Assembly: GCF_016650695.1 (NCBI RefSeq)
Contig: NZ_JAEKFH010000009.1
Span: 1 to 64,000 of the forward strand
From: Pseudomonas sp. TH41
Lineage (GTDB): Bacteria > Pseudomonadota > Gammaproteobacteria > Pseudomonadales > Pseudomonadaceae
DNA: 64,000 nt
Reading direction: 5' to 3'
This document shows, in pieces, positions 42,791 through 51,042 of the stretch. The position numbers and the translations under genes were made by a program. Under the pieces are notes generated by a model. It was not told the origin of the DNA. It ran no database searches and was given only the letters and a program-made list of their open reading frames with translations. The stretch's first letter is position 1; every line of letters starts with the position of its first letter.

Positions 42791-44347
42791 TCAGATGTTG
42801 CGAGTGGAGTTTTCCCAGTACTGCTGGCGCAGGTCTTTCTTCAGCACCTTGCCCACGGGACTGCGCGGCAGGCTAGTGATGAAGTCGACCGACTTGGGCG
42901 CCATGACGCCGCCCAAACGGGTCTTGCACAGGTCAATCAGTTCCTGTGCCGAAGCGCTATGGCCAGGGTTGAGCTCAACCACGGCCTTGACCGCTTCGCC
43001 CCATTTCTCATCGGGGACGCCGATCACCGCGCAGTCCTGCACCGCAGGATGGCTCCACAACACTTGCTCGACTTCACTCGGATAGACGTTGAAGCCACCG
43101 GTGATGATCATGTCTTTCTTGCGATCGGTCAGGTGCAGGTAGCCTTCGCTGTCGATATGGCCGATATCGCCCGTGTGCAGCCAACCGCCGACGATGGTTT
43201 GCGCGGTCACTTCCGGCTGTTTGTAATAGCCCTTCATGATCAGGTCGCCCTGCACGCAAATTTCACCGGTTTCACCCCGGTCCAGAATCTGCCCGGCATC
43301 GTTCATCATTTCGACCCGAATCAGCGGATTAGGCCGGCCGACCGACGACAGGCGACTGTCACTGGCGAGTTCACCGTTAACCAGATGCTCGTCGGGCCGC
43401 AGGTACGAAATGCTGGCGGGGGCCTCGGTCTGGCCGTAGCCGCCGGCCATGATCGGACCGAAGACTTCGATGGCTTTTTTCAGCTTCTCGACCGACATTG
43501 GTGCGGCGCCGTACAACAAGAATTTCACCGAGGAGAAGTCGACGGTTTCGATGCCGGGGATTTCCAGCAGCTTGTAAATCACCGTCGGCGGCAGAAAGAA
43601 CTCGCTGACCTTATGTTGCGCAATGGACGTCAGCATCAGCGCCGGATCAGGCTTTGGGAGCACGACGACTGTGCCACCTTGCGCCGTGCAAGGAACCGCC
43701 AACAGGCCGGCGGTGTGGGTCATCGGTGCGGCGGCCATATTCACCGGTTTATGCCCGTCGCGATAAGCACAGGCGAGCATGAAGTGCGCAATGAACGTTT
43801 GCGCACTGCGATGCGTATTCATCACGCCTTTTGGCTTGCCGGTGGTGCCGCCGGTGGGCGAGAGCATGACCACGTCGTCCATGTCATAGGCGACTTCCGG
43901 ACGCGTCGTTGGTTGGCCCGCGGTCCAGGTATCAAGCGATGGTGTATCGCCGTCGGTGGCGTCGATGCAGATCCAGTGCTTGATCTTCGGCAGTGCAGGC
44001 CGGATGTCGGCCATCGCTGCTGCGAATTCGTGCTGGTAGAACATCACCTCACAATCGAACGCGTCGAGAATGTCGGTGTTCTCCTGAACGGCATTGCGCC
44101 CGTTGACCGGAATCCAGGTCATGTTCGCGCGCCACAGTCCCAAGGTGCAGGCCCAGGCAGTCACGTCATTGCCGGCCCAGATCGCGCCCTTGGTTTCCTT
44201 CGGCAAGCCCAGTGCGAGCAGCTTGTTGGCGACTCGGCAAGAAAGTTCGCCGATTTCGTCGAAGGTATAGGAGCGCTCGCCCTGGATGTAGGCGACACCG
44301 GCCGGGTCGATGCCCCAGCCGCGGTCGTAGAAATCAATTATTGCCAT
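42791..44347 (-). CDS. Acyl-CoA synthetase (AMP-forming)
   Basis: A 518-residue ANL-superfamily ligase. Phosphate loop SPTGGTTGKPKGV at residues 163-175, GGYGQTEAP, YLHLTDRKKDMIITGGFNVY for the A8 hinge, and a C-terminal GKVLKKDLR with the catalytic Lys. GGAGAAATTC precedes the ATG. It activates a carboxylic acid as its CoA thioester for the downstream dehydrogenase, hydratase and thiolase. Substrate class is open (medium to long or aryl-alkanoic acid). Confidence 0.9.
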   Translation of the reverse strand: MAIIDFYDRGWGIDPAGVAYIQGERSYTFDEIGELSCRVANKLLALGLPKETKGAIWAGNDVTAWACTLGLWRANMTWIPVNGRNAVQENTDILDAFDCEVMFYQHEFAAAMADIRPALPKIKHWICIDATDGDTPSLDTWTAGQPTTRPEVAYDMDDVVMLSPTGGTTGKPKGVMNTHRSAQTFIAHFMLACAYRDGHKPVNMAAAPMTHTAGLLAVPCTAQGGTVVVLPKPDPALMLTSIAQHKVSEFFLPPTVIYKLLEIPGIETVDFSSVKFLLYGAAPMSVEKLKKAIEVFGPIMAGGYGQTEAPASISYLRPDEHLVNGELASDSRLSSVGRPNPLIRVEMMNDAGQILDRGETGEICVQGDLIMKGYYKQPEVTAQTIVGGWLHTGDIGHIDSEGYLHLTDRKKDMIITGGFNVYPSEVEQVLWSHPAVQDCAVIGVPDEKWGEAVKAVVELNPGHSASAQELIDLCKTRLGGVMAPKSVDFITSLPRSPVGKVLKKDLRQQYWENSTRNI

Positions 44348-44368
44348 GAATTTCTCCAGTGCAGCCGA

Positions 44369-45502
44369 TCAGAGCGGGGTAACGGTGGCACGAGCCAGGC
44401 CGCGCTCTTCGAGGAAGCCCAACAGGTAGCGGTGACCGAAGGCTTTGGAACCGGACGCGAAACCGACCTTGTTGGTCTCGCCATCGATCAGCTTGATTGC
44501 GGCCGCGACCTGCAGGGCGCCGGTGGCAATGTAGGCGGTGGTGCCATGTACGGTGGCGCGCACGGCCGAGAGCTGGCCGCGACCGATGGCGGTGTCGACC
44601 ATGCGCACGGTGGTGGTGCGCTCGCGCGGCGGCATGGTCGGGGTGGTCGACTCGACGATTTGCTTGAGTACCGCATCCTGCTGTTCTTTTGGCAGGTGCT
44701 TGTATTCGGCCTCCCACTTCTGGCCCAAGGCATGCACCATCTTCATGACGTTGTTGTCATAAAAGCCGACGCAGGAAACGCAGGAGCGTACGCGCGGATC
44801 GTTTTCGAAATACACCGGCAAGGAGGTGCCGCCCCACGGCAGGGCAAAGACCGGTTGTAGGAAGTCGGGCGAGGCGATGTTGAAAGAGGTGTCGATGGCG
44901 TGTGGGACCAGTTTCTTCTCCCACAGGTAGCACTGTTCGGAGCGATACAACTCGAAGATGGAGGCCGTCGAACCAACGGTCACGCCGGACCCGGCATCGC
45001 GCGGGCCACGGCACAGTGTCGAGGTTTCCAACGCGTCGATGCCCGGGGTTTCCAGCGCAAGTTCCGCGGCGATTTCCGCATAGGTGTACATGTAGGACAG
45101 CGATGGCGAGACCAGCAGGCCGGCCTGGGCATAGAGTTTGCCGAATTTTTCCCGCACTTCGCGCATGTATCCCTGTTCACCAGTGGTATCGAGGTGATGG
45201 CAACCGGCCTTGAGCGCTGCTTCAACAGTGGTCAGGCCGAAATTGACGAAGGGACCGACGGTGTTGCAAACCACCTTGGCACCCCGGAAGGCTTCCGTCA
45301 GTGCTTCGACCGTGTGTTCGGCCTCAATGACTTCATAGGTGGCGGACTCCAGACGCACCACGCGCTGCGCCATCATTTCGTGCACACGCCCGGCGTTGCG
45401 CGCCACGGCGGTGAATGGAATGTTCTGATCGATCAGCCAGTCCATGGTCAGCATGCCGGTGTAGCCACTGGCGCCATAGACAACTACGGGGTATTTAGCC
45501 AT
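44369..45502 (-). CDS. Saccharopine dehydrogenase-like NAD(P)-binding protein
   Basis: 377 residues from the ATG at 45502. N-terminal Rossmann motif VVYGASGYTGMLTMDWL; the rest matches the saccharopine-dehydrogenase-like or trans-acting enoyl reductase-like group. A longer frame to 45739 adds sequence antisense-like to the upstream gene and is rejected. A related protein is encoded at 56993-58084. Such proteins reduce or isomerise hydrophobic ketones or enoyl groups; the exact reaction is unknown. Located between the acyl-CoA dehydrogenase and the ligase. Confidence 0.83.
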   Translation of the reverse strand: MAKYPVVVYGASGYTGMLTMDWLIDQNIPFTAVARNAGRVHEMMAQRVVRLESATYEVIEAEHTVEALTEAFRGAKVVCNTVGPFVNFGLTTVEAALKAGCHHLDTTGEQGYMREVREKFGKLYAQAGLLVSPSLSYMYTYAEIAAELALETPGIDALETSTLCRGPRDAGSGVTVGSTASIFELYRSEQCYLWEKKLVPHAIDTSFNIASPDFLQPVFALPWGGTSLPVYFENDPRVRSCVSCVGFYDNNVMKMVHALGQKWEAEYKHLPKEQQDAVLKQIVESTTPTMPPRERTTTVRMVDTAIGRGQLSAVRATVHGTTAYIATGALQVAAAIKLIDGETNKVGFASGSKAFGHRYLLGFLEERGLARATVTPL

Positions 45503-45549
45503 TTTCGAGTATCTCTTGTTGTTTGAGGTTACTGGGTTGAGTGCCGGGG

Positions 45550-46833
45550 TCAGTTCTGCGACCAACCTTCGGCATAAAGCTGTTGGCACAACAGGCCAGC
45601 GCGCATGGTGATGATGTAGTTTTCGCCGTCTTCGATCAGGGCCGAGCGGGCATCGCGGAAGATTTTTTCGATCGGGTATTCGCGCGAGGTGCCGGCGCCG
45701 CCGAACAGTTGCAGCGCCTCGCTGGCGACCTTCATGCATTCCTCGGTCACCGTGACCTTGGCTGATGCCGTGGCGTAGGGATGGGATTGCGGCGACAGGC
45801 GTGCATAGGCCAGCGAACGGCGCGCCACCCCCCGGGCCAGTTCCACTCGGCGCAGCATGTCGCCGAGGCGATAGCGGGTGAGCTGATGGTCGATCAGCAA
45901 CTGGCCGCCTTGTTTGCGCTCATGGCAATACTGCAAGGCCAGTTCGAAGGCCGAGCGAGCAACACCGGTAAAACATTGCGACATGTGGGTGCCGGCGTAG
46001 GACCAGGCCGAGGATTGGTTGCCGTAGTACTGGTCTTGCAGTGCGACCGCAAAACGCAGCGGCACTTTGACGTTGTCGAAATAGACTTCGCCTTGTGGTA
46101 GCGCGCGCTGGCCGATCTTGTCCAGCGGCTTGCCGCGCGAGACACCGGGCAGGTCGAGGGGGATGATCACCGCCACGCCATGGGGCCGCCCTTCGGTATC
46201 GAAGTAACCGTCGCCGTAATCGGCACCGATGTAGGCGAGCGCTACTTGCGCCACGGCACCATTGGAGACCCAGGCCGAGCACTGGCCGTTGATGACGATT
46301 TCGTCCTTGCCGACCTTGGCCGAGAGGCTGCCCTTGTTACCTTGCTGGCCGTGGGGCCACTCGCGCTTCATGTCATAAACCATGATGTCGCTGCCCTTGT
46401 CCGGATGGGTGATCATCCAGCAGCCGACCTTGCCGGTGCAGAGATCGACCAGTTCCTGGTTGCCGGCAGCCATCGCCATGTGCAGGGGAAAGCCGGCCGC
46501 TGCCAATGAAGTGCCTAGGCCCGCATCGCCCCAGCCCAATTCCTCGCCGATCAGCGACTCGAGGCGTACCGCGACTTCGGCTGGGAACTGGGAGAAAAAG
46601 GACGGATCAAGGCCCAGTTTTGCGGCTTCCTGAAACACCGACCAGAACGGCGAGCCTGGCGCGCAGACATCGGCCGCGCTCATCTTGTCGAGCTCTTGGC
46701 CGATCGGTCGCATGATGTTTTTGGCAAACTGATGAACGCTCTGCTGAATGGCGGATTCTTCTTCGGTCAGCGGTGTTTCAAAACCGGTCAAGCCAACGGC
46801 GGGCAACTGCAGCGTGTCGTGTAAGTTGATCAT
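45550..46833 (-). CDS. Acyl-CoA dehydrogenase
   Basis: 427 residues from the ATG at 46833 (GAGGAACC upstream). Three-domain ACAD fold: helical N-terminus, central FAD beta-domain (WMITHPDKGSD, CSAWVSNGAVA), and C-terminal helices ending LFGGAGTSREYPIEKIFRDA, the diagnostic segment that closes the FAD site. It desaturates an acyl-CoA. First gene of the minus-strand fatty-acid-type operon. The 72-bp AraC-type element B lies 63-134 bp upstream, in the divergent region shared with the AraC gene. Confidence 0.9.
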   Translation of the reverse strand: MINLHDTLQLPAVGLTGFETPLTEEESAIQQSVHQFAKNIMRPIGQELDKMSAADVCAPGSPFWSVFQEAAKLGLDPSFFSQFPAEVAVRLESLIGEELGWGDAGLGTSLAAAGFPLHMAMAAGNQELVDLCTGKVGCWMITHPDKGSDIMVYDMKREWPHGQQGNKGSLSAKVGKDEIVINGQCSAWVSNGAVAQVALAYIGADYGDGYFDTEGRPHGVAVIIPLDLPGVSRGKPLDKIGQRALPQGEVYFDNVKVPLRFAVALQDQYYGNQSSAWSYAGTHMSQCFTGVARSAFELALQYCHERKQGGQLLIDHQLTRYRLGDMLRRVELARGVARRSLAYARLSPQSHPYATASAKVTVTEECMKVASEALQLFGGAGTSREYPIEKIFRDARSALIEDGENYIITMRAGLLCQQLYAEGWSQN

Positions 46834-46895
46834 CACGGTTCCTCGACTGGAGATGAAATGGCCCGCCTGGCGTTTACCGGAGGGTTGAATATGGG

Positions 46896-46967
46896 TGCAA
46901 TGATTGTTCTTCCGGCCCTCGACAACTCACCGAAAAAGCGGTCATATTTGTCAAAATCTGCTCATCC
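46896..46967 (-). promoter_or_regulatory. 72-bp AraC-type element, site B
   Basis: Minus-strand copy of the element at 30581-30652, aligned without gaps (about 56 of 72 identical), including TTTTGACAAA, CCGCTTTTT, GTTGTCGA and ACAATCAT. It lies in the divergent region between the acyl-CoA dehydrogenase (-) and AraC (+) genes. An open frame that would extend the AraC protein upstream runs through it, but DNA conservation with a non-coding region argues for a start at 46978. Confidence 0.65.
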
Positions 46968-46977
46968 CGAGATACCG

Positions 46978-47847
46978 ATGAATCCGCAACAGCAAGTCCA
47001 CGAAGCACTAGGTTTGCCGATGGTTGGCGGTATGCTGTGCAGTGAAATGCCCTTGTATGCCGAGCGTTATTTTCTTCATGAGACCGATCGGGTCGTACCT
47101 CCGGTCAGTGTCATGGCCCTCTTGACCCAGTTCGGCGGCTCACGGGTGCAAGAAGGCATGGAAGGGGAGCTGCGCTCGACCTCACTGCCTTTTGTATCGC
47201 TGCTGATGCCTGCCGGTTGTGCAACCCATTGGCACTATTCCGGCAGCGTCGACTTTGCGGTGTTCTACTTGCCCGAGCGCACCGACGGCGTTTTTCAAAA
47301 GTTGCTCGAGCTCTGCGCTGATGCGCAGGCACCGTTTTCCTTCAGCGATGCCCTGGTCAGCGCCGCTGCCCGGCAACTGATGGATGAACTGAATCTGGGT
47401 AAAAAGGCCGACCGGGGCTTCATGGACAGGTTGTCTGCGGTCATGCTCGAGCAGGTATGCCGTGTGCTGCGGTCCGATATCACCAGCGGCATTAATCCAC
47501 CGCACATTCAGCTGGCGCGTCTGCAGACAGTACTGGTCTACATCCGTGAGCACCTGGCGCAGGAGCTATCGATCAGCCAACTGGCGGAACAGGCCGAGGT
47601 CAGTCCGGCGCATTTTCGGCGGTTGTTTCAGAATGCGATGGGCATGCCACCTCATCGTTACGTGATGAATACGCGGCTGGAACATGCACGCGATCTGCTC
47701 ATGCAAACCGACCTGCCGATTCTGCACATCGCCCTGGAATGTGGTTTCAGTACCCAGAGCCACCTGACAGCGGCATTCAAGACTGCACATGCAACTACGC
47801 CGGCGCAGTATCGAACCCAGGCCGGCGGTAGCAGGGGGCGAGCCTGA
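46978..47847 (+). CDS. AraC-family transcriptional regulator
   Basis: 289 residues from the ATG at 46978 (MNPQQQVHEALGLP). An N-terminal ligand domain (cysteine-poor, with a GSVDFAVFYLPERT region) is followed by the two-HTH AraC domain from about residue 180: LSISQLAEQAEVSPAHFRRL and LPILHIALECGFSTQSHLT. In-frame upstream ATGs, including one at 46891 with a good GGAGGG, would place the conserved DNA element inside the gene; the longer start cannot be excluded. Divergent from the acyl-CoA dehydrogenase operon, which it probably activates, together with the amidohydrolase at 30801. Confidence 0.85.
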   Translation: MNPQQQVHEALGLPMVGGMLCSEMPLYAERYFLHETDRVVPPVSVMALLTQFGGSRVQEGMEGELRSTSLPFVSLLMPAGCATHWHYSGSVDFAVFYLPERTDGVFQKLLELCADAQAPFSFSDALVSAAARQLMDELNLGKKADRGFMDRLSAVMLEQVCRVLRSDITSGINPPHIQLARLQTVLVYIREHLAQELSISQLAEQAEVSPAHFRRLFQNAMGMPPHRYVMNTRLEHARDLLMQTDLPILHIALECGFSTQSHLTAAFKTAHATTPAQYRTQAGGSRGRA

Positions 47848-47854
47848 AGTAAAA

Positions 47855-48025
47855 TCAGTGCAGTGACGCGAAACTCACGGCCGGTTTGAAGCAAGTGTAT
47901 TGATTGACCTGGCATTCACTCGCGGCCTGGCGCTGCGACTCGAACCAGACCTCGTCCAGTCGTAGAACGACGGCGATCATCGCAGTCAGCGATGCAACTA
48001 CAGACAGCATTATTATTATTTTCAT
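47855..48025 (-). CDS. Small protein, 56 residues, with N-terminal membrane segment
   Basis: Starts at the ATG at 48025 with AGGTGA seven bases upstream. The first about 22 residues are hydrophobic (MKIIIMLSVVASLTAMIAVV), followed by a short polar region with two Cys (SECQVNQYTCF). It is convergent with the AraC gene, 7 bp apart. A C6/G12 box lies about 75 bp upstream, linking it to the same putative regulon as the maturase and sulfatases. I recognise no family; a secreted or membrane-anchored small protein. Confidence 0.6.
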   Translation of the reverse strand: MKIIIMLSVVASLTAMIAVVLRLDEVWFESQRQAASECQVNQYTCFKPAVSFASLH

Positions 48026-48100
48026 CCGTTCACCTGCTTTCGAGCATCGATGACAGTACTTGTTGTTCCGGGAGTAAAAATTACTCGTTTTGAACGCTTA

Positions 48101-48125
48101 AACCCCCCTCTTGTCGGGGGGGGGG
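48101..48125 (-). promoter_or_regulatory. C6/G-run box upstream of the small ORF
   Basis: CCCCCC-TCTTGTC followed by a run of at least ten G. It belongs with the boxes at 8352, 16686 and 37496, but the TAATTGTT and GCATCC parts are absent. The long G run makes its exact end uncertain and may be prone to length change. Confidence 0.42.
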
Positions 48126-48136
48126 CACAGGCGTTT

Positions 48137-48499
48137 TCAGCGCTTGAGCAAGGCCGTTACTCGCAGGTAGTGGAACGCGGCACACGGATTGAGCAGGCCG
48201 GAAAGCGGTAAGGCGTTTCTCAGATATGCGGTGGCACTTTCATGGTTGAAATAGTAAAAGCACTCGCATGGCCTTCTGCGGTATTTGGGATCGCGTTGCT
48301 CTTTAGTGGGCAGCTCGTTCGGGTTCTGGGGACCATAACGGCTGGGAGTAGCTGGGTATGTTTCCCCTCCGAATTTAGCATCGCGATTCCTCCCTGGAAG
48401 AGGTCGGCTTAGCAGCAGGAGAACTTTTAAGACTGGATGATCTGTCCAGTAAAGCGATGGTGACAGACCAATCATGCATGCCTTTTTTATGGAACTCAT
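48137..48499 (-). CDS. Hypothetical protein, doubtful
   Basis: A 120-residue open frame with an ATG start but no strong ribosome site and no recognisable domain. It lies in the degraded region next to the integrase remnant and lacks convincing codon bias. It may be a decayed ORF. Listed because nothing else explains this stretch. Confidence 0.25.
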   Translation of the reverse strand: MSSIKKACMIGLSPSLYWTDHPVLKVLLLLSRPLPGRNRDAKFGGETYPATPSRYGPQNPNELPTKEQRDPKYRRRPCECFYYFNHESATAYLRNALPLSGLLNPCAAFHYLRVTALLKR

Positions 48500-48548
48500 G
48501 TCGATCCGACAGCGCTCCGCGACCTTTCAGTGTGGTAATCAGTGGCGT

Positions 48549-48710
48549 TTATTCCTGCGGTGAGGGTAGGGGAGAGAGCTTTAGGAAGTCGCGATATCTG
48601 ACGAGATAGCACTCGACGTACTCGTCTCTCACACCGATCTTCGCTTTATTACCTTTACCGACCACGTGGAACCGCCAGTTATCCGTTGTATCCTGTCGCA
48701 AATCCCCATT
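48549..48710 (-). pseudogene. Tyrosine recombinase (phage integrase) remnant
   Basis: Read on the minus strand from about 48693 the DNA encodes GDLRQDTTDNWRFHVVGKGN and KAKIGVRDEYVECYLVRYRD, ending LSPLPSPQE and a TAA near 48553. The patterns VVGKGNKA and a following LPSP are typical of the middle of long site-specific integrases found on genomic islands. The catalytic Arg-His-Tyr part and the N-terminus are gone; a TGA interrupts the frame just upstream. A relic of the element that brought part of this region. Confidence 0.65.
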
Positions 48711-49260
48711 TTTGGCCGTCAGTTGTCACGGCCGATCAAGTCAGAAACACAGAGCCGCATAGCAAAGAGCGTGGCGACGACAATCAGCGTGAGCTGCCAG
48801 CTTGCGTATGAACTCATCCGATTCAAGCCGCTTGCGTCCACCGATGTGTTTGAACCGGGATTTGACGATTGGGCCGACCCAATCCGCAGGCGGATTAAGA
48901 CAAAATTCCATGAATTGCTCAGCATCAGAGCGGCGCAGATCCTGGAGCGGTTTACGAGCCGCTGGACAGAAGGACGTTCCTCGCTGAGCTGGAGAAAGTT
49001 GAGCTCTTAGGTGTCGAACAGCGGCTGAGGGAATCGTGACATGGATGGACCAATGGGGTACTGGAATGGTGTCAGTTTGAGTGTCTAATGGGAGTTACGA
49101 AATACGGGGCAGACAGTTATCAGATATTGCATATAGCTTCTGGCTGGAGGACACCAAACCAGGGTAACTGCTAACTCAACTAAATAGATGTTTAGTTGAG
49201 TTGCTCTCATAGGTTATTTGCAGAGGAGGGGATCTGTTTCAGGAGTATAGGGGATATCGA
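48711..49260. other. Degraded region without clear genes
   Basis: Holds a plus-strand open frame (to 49010) with a plausible C-terminal helical segment (FDDWADPIRRRIKTKFHELL) but no start signal or family. Then come an A/T-rich stretch and a perfect 12-bp inverted repeat at 49175-49204. I see no other feature. Confidence 0.4.
49175..49204. repeat. Perfect 12-bp inverted repeat
   Basis: AACTCAACTAAA and TTTAGTTGAGTT separated by TAGATG. Could be a terminator without a T run or a mobile-element end. It lies about 55 bp before the IS21 left end. Confidence 0.6.
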
Positions 49261-49732
49261 TGTTGCCGCTGACCGAAAACTGACCTAGTAAAGGCTGTTC
49301 TGCCGACTGAAAACTGACCCAGGTGTTCAACTGCTTCTGCTCAATTTTTGAGCAGGAGAACACAGGGTGATCAGCATGGAAATGATGGGCAAAATTCGGC
49401 GCATGTATTTTCGCGACAAGCTGTCGCTGCATCAGATAGCCAAGCGTACCGGGCTGTCGAGAAACACCATCCGAAAATGGGTCAGAGCACCCGAAGCCAC
49501 TCAACCGGCGTACCTGCGTACCTGCGGTGCGCAGCCTCCAACAAACTCAGTCCGTTTCACCATCTGGTCAGCGGTATCAGCCATGCGCACCACTTACAGT
49601 AAAAGCCAGGCTCGCCGCCGTATGCATCGTCTGCTGGTATTGGTTGCGCAGGGGCAGACGTTCGTCATCACCCAGAATGGGAAAGCGGCTTGCCTGCTAG
49701 TACAGGTCGAAGCAACAGGGCGCACAGTTTGA
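49261..49732 (+). mobile_element. IS21-family left end with IstA fragment fused to antitoxin-like tail
   Basis: Repeats of the type GACCGAAAACTGACC and GACTGAAAACTGACC (49269-49320) are the multiple terminal repeats of IS21-family elements. The frame from the ATG at 49373 starts as IstA (MISMEMMGKIRRMYFRDKLS up to IRKWVRAPEATQPAYLR), an HTH region. After about residue 50 it switches to a Phd-like antitoxin tail (RLLVLVAQGQTFVITQNGKA, through the stop at 49732). The rest of IstA and IstB are missing, so this is a chimera left by recombination. Confidence 0.7.
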
Positions 49733-50017
49733 AAAGCCTGCCCCTACAATCCTTAACCACAAAAAGGATAGAGTCTTGATGGCAGCGAAATTCTTCTGCT
49801 GTACGTAAGCTCATCAGCCATTAACAGTCATTGCAAGCGTAGATTTAAGGCGAAGTCCATCGAGTCATGCGGAAAGAGGCAGAAGGGCACACACAGATTT
49901 TGAGAAGCGATGTTGCAATTTGGCTGACAGTTTATTAGGCGACTGAAGCACGATTCGCGTCGCCTTATAGTCGAGGACCATCGCATTACCCCACCCAACC
50001 ATAGGGCTTCACATTTC
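49733..50017. other. Short region before the CysQ-like gene
   Basis: About 285 bp with short open frames only. No recognised promoter or gene; I see nothing further. Confidence 0.4.
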
Positions 50018-50878
50018 GTGCAAAACCCCAACCTTGAACAACTACTCACCCAGACCATTGAGGTCGTCATTCGCGCTGGCCAGCTATTGATTGCCGAGTG
50101 GGCGAGAGTTGACGGACCACGAGGTCAAGGTGACAAGGCCGCCGTCGACGAAGAAATCGAACAGTTCTTACATCAGCACTTGCTGAAGCTTCTTTCATGC
50201 GACTTCTGGGGAGAGGAGACCGGACACCTTCTGACGGGCCATCCCTGGTGCTGGGTCGTTGACCCGAACGACGGGACCGCGGATTTTCTCAAGGGGCTCA
50301 AAGGCTCAGCCCTTTCTATCGGTCTATTGCACAATCAGTTGCCCGTACTAGGTGTGGTGTATGCCCCCGTCACCGTTGAGGGAACGCCTGATTGCATTGC
50401 TTGGGCAGAAGGGATGGCCGAGGTGAGCCGCAATGGACAGTCCGTCACGTCACGGCTTACTACCAAAACGTTGTCGAGCGGCGAGTTCGTGATGGTCAGT
50501 GCCGCTGCAATCAATAAGCCTGAACTTAATAGCAAGCCCTGCCAACCCAGCACTTTTGTAGCAATGCCATCCATTGCCTACAGGCTCGCCAAAGTCGCCG
50601 CGGGGGAGGGTGTCTGTGGCGTCTCTCTTTATCCCGTTTCCGCACATGACGTTGTCGCAGGCCACGCACTCTTGAGAGGAGCGGGCGGCGTTTTATTTGA
50701 TGAGCGAGGCGAAGTCATTACCTACATTACTGAAGCCAATATGCAAGCGGTATCACAACGCTGCTTCGGTGGTTCAGTGGTTCAGTGGTTCAGTGGTTCA
50801 GTGGTTCAGTGGTTCAGTGGTTCAGTGGCAGCGTGCCGCGTCTTGCTGGCTCGTGAATGGGAGCTTATTTTCACTTAA
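50018..50878 (+). CDS. cysQ: CysQ/inositol-monophosphatase-family phosphatase
   Basis: A 286-residue protein starting with GTG. The metal site shows GEET (65-68) and DPNDGT (82-87), with a late SAHDVVAGHALLRGAGG, the signature of 3'(2'),5'-bisphosphate nucleotidases and inositol monophosphatases. CysQ recycles adenosine bisphosphate left over from sulfate activation. Near the C-terminus, after QRCFGG, seven tandem copies of an 8-bp unit insert GSVVQWFS repeats before the normal-looking end SVAACRVLLAREWEL. The unit is not a multiple of three, so loss or gain of one copy would shift the frame. It lies in mobile-element debris and may be an accessory copy; the cysQ assignment rests on the motifs only. 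Confidence 0.78.
   Translation: MQNPNLEQLLTQTIEVVIRAGQLLIAEWARVDGPRGQGDKAAVDEEIEQFLHQHLLKLLSCDFWGEETGHLLTGHPWCWVVDPNDGTADFLKGLKGSALSIGLLHNQLPVLGVVYAPVTVEGTPDCIAWAEGMAEVSRNGQSVTSRLTTKTLSSGEFVMVSAAAINKPELNSKPCQPSTFVAMPSIAYRLAKVAAGEGVCGVSLYPVSAHDVVAGHALLRGAGGVLFDERGEVITYITEANMQAVSQRCFGGSVVQWFSGSVVQWFSGSVAACRVLLAREWELIFT
50771..50826 (+). repeat. Octanucleotide tandem repeat (GGTTCAGT) x7
   Basis: Seven uninterrupted copies of GGTTCAGT inside the 3' end of the CysQ-like gene. Each three copies encode eight residues. Perfect short repeats of non-triplet length are prone to slipped-strand change, giving an on/off or tail-switching effect. Confidence 0.93.
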
Positions 50879-51042
50879 TCCCCAACCAAGCCGCTGCCCA
50901 ACTTATTCGAGCAACTGGTATCGCTTGTACTTGACCGATTCAACTGCACACAGTCCGCTAGCGCCCGACCAAAAACCTCTCGAATGAAATTTCCTAAAAC
51001 CCAGGCGTCGATTAGCAGAACGCTTACGCTCCGAATCCAAAT

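Noticed and set aside
42695..44860. 721-residue plus-strand open frame
   Set aside because: Antisense to the acyl-CoA ligase and neighbours; His/Gln/Arg-rich, no motifs.
46858..46977. N-terminal extension of the AraC protein
   Set aside because: The conserved operator-like element lies there and the family domain starts after 46978. Not fully excluded, because a good ribosome site precedes 46891.
50771..50826. CRISPR-like repeat
   Set aside because: The units are contiguous 8-mers without spacers.
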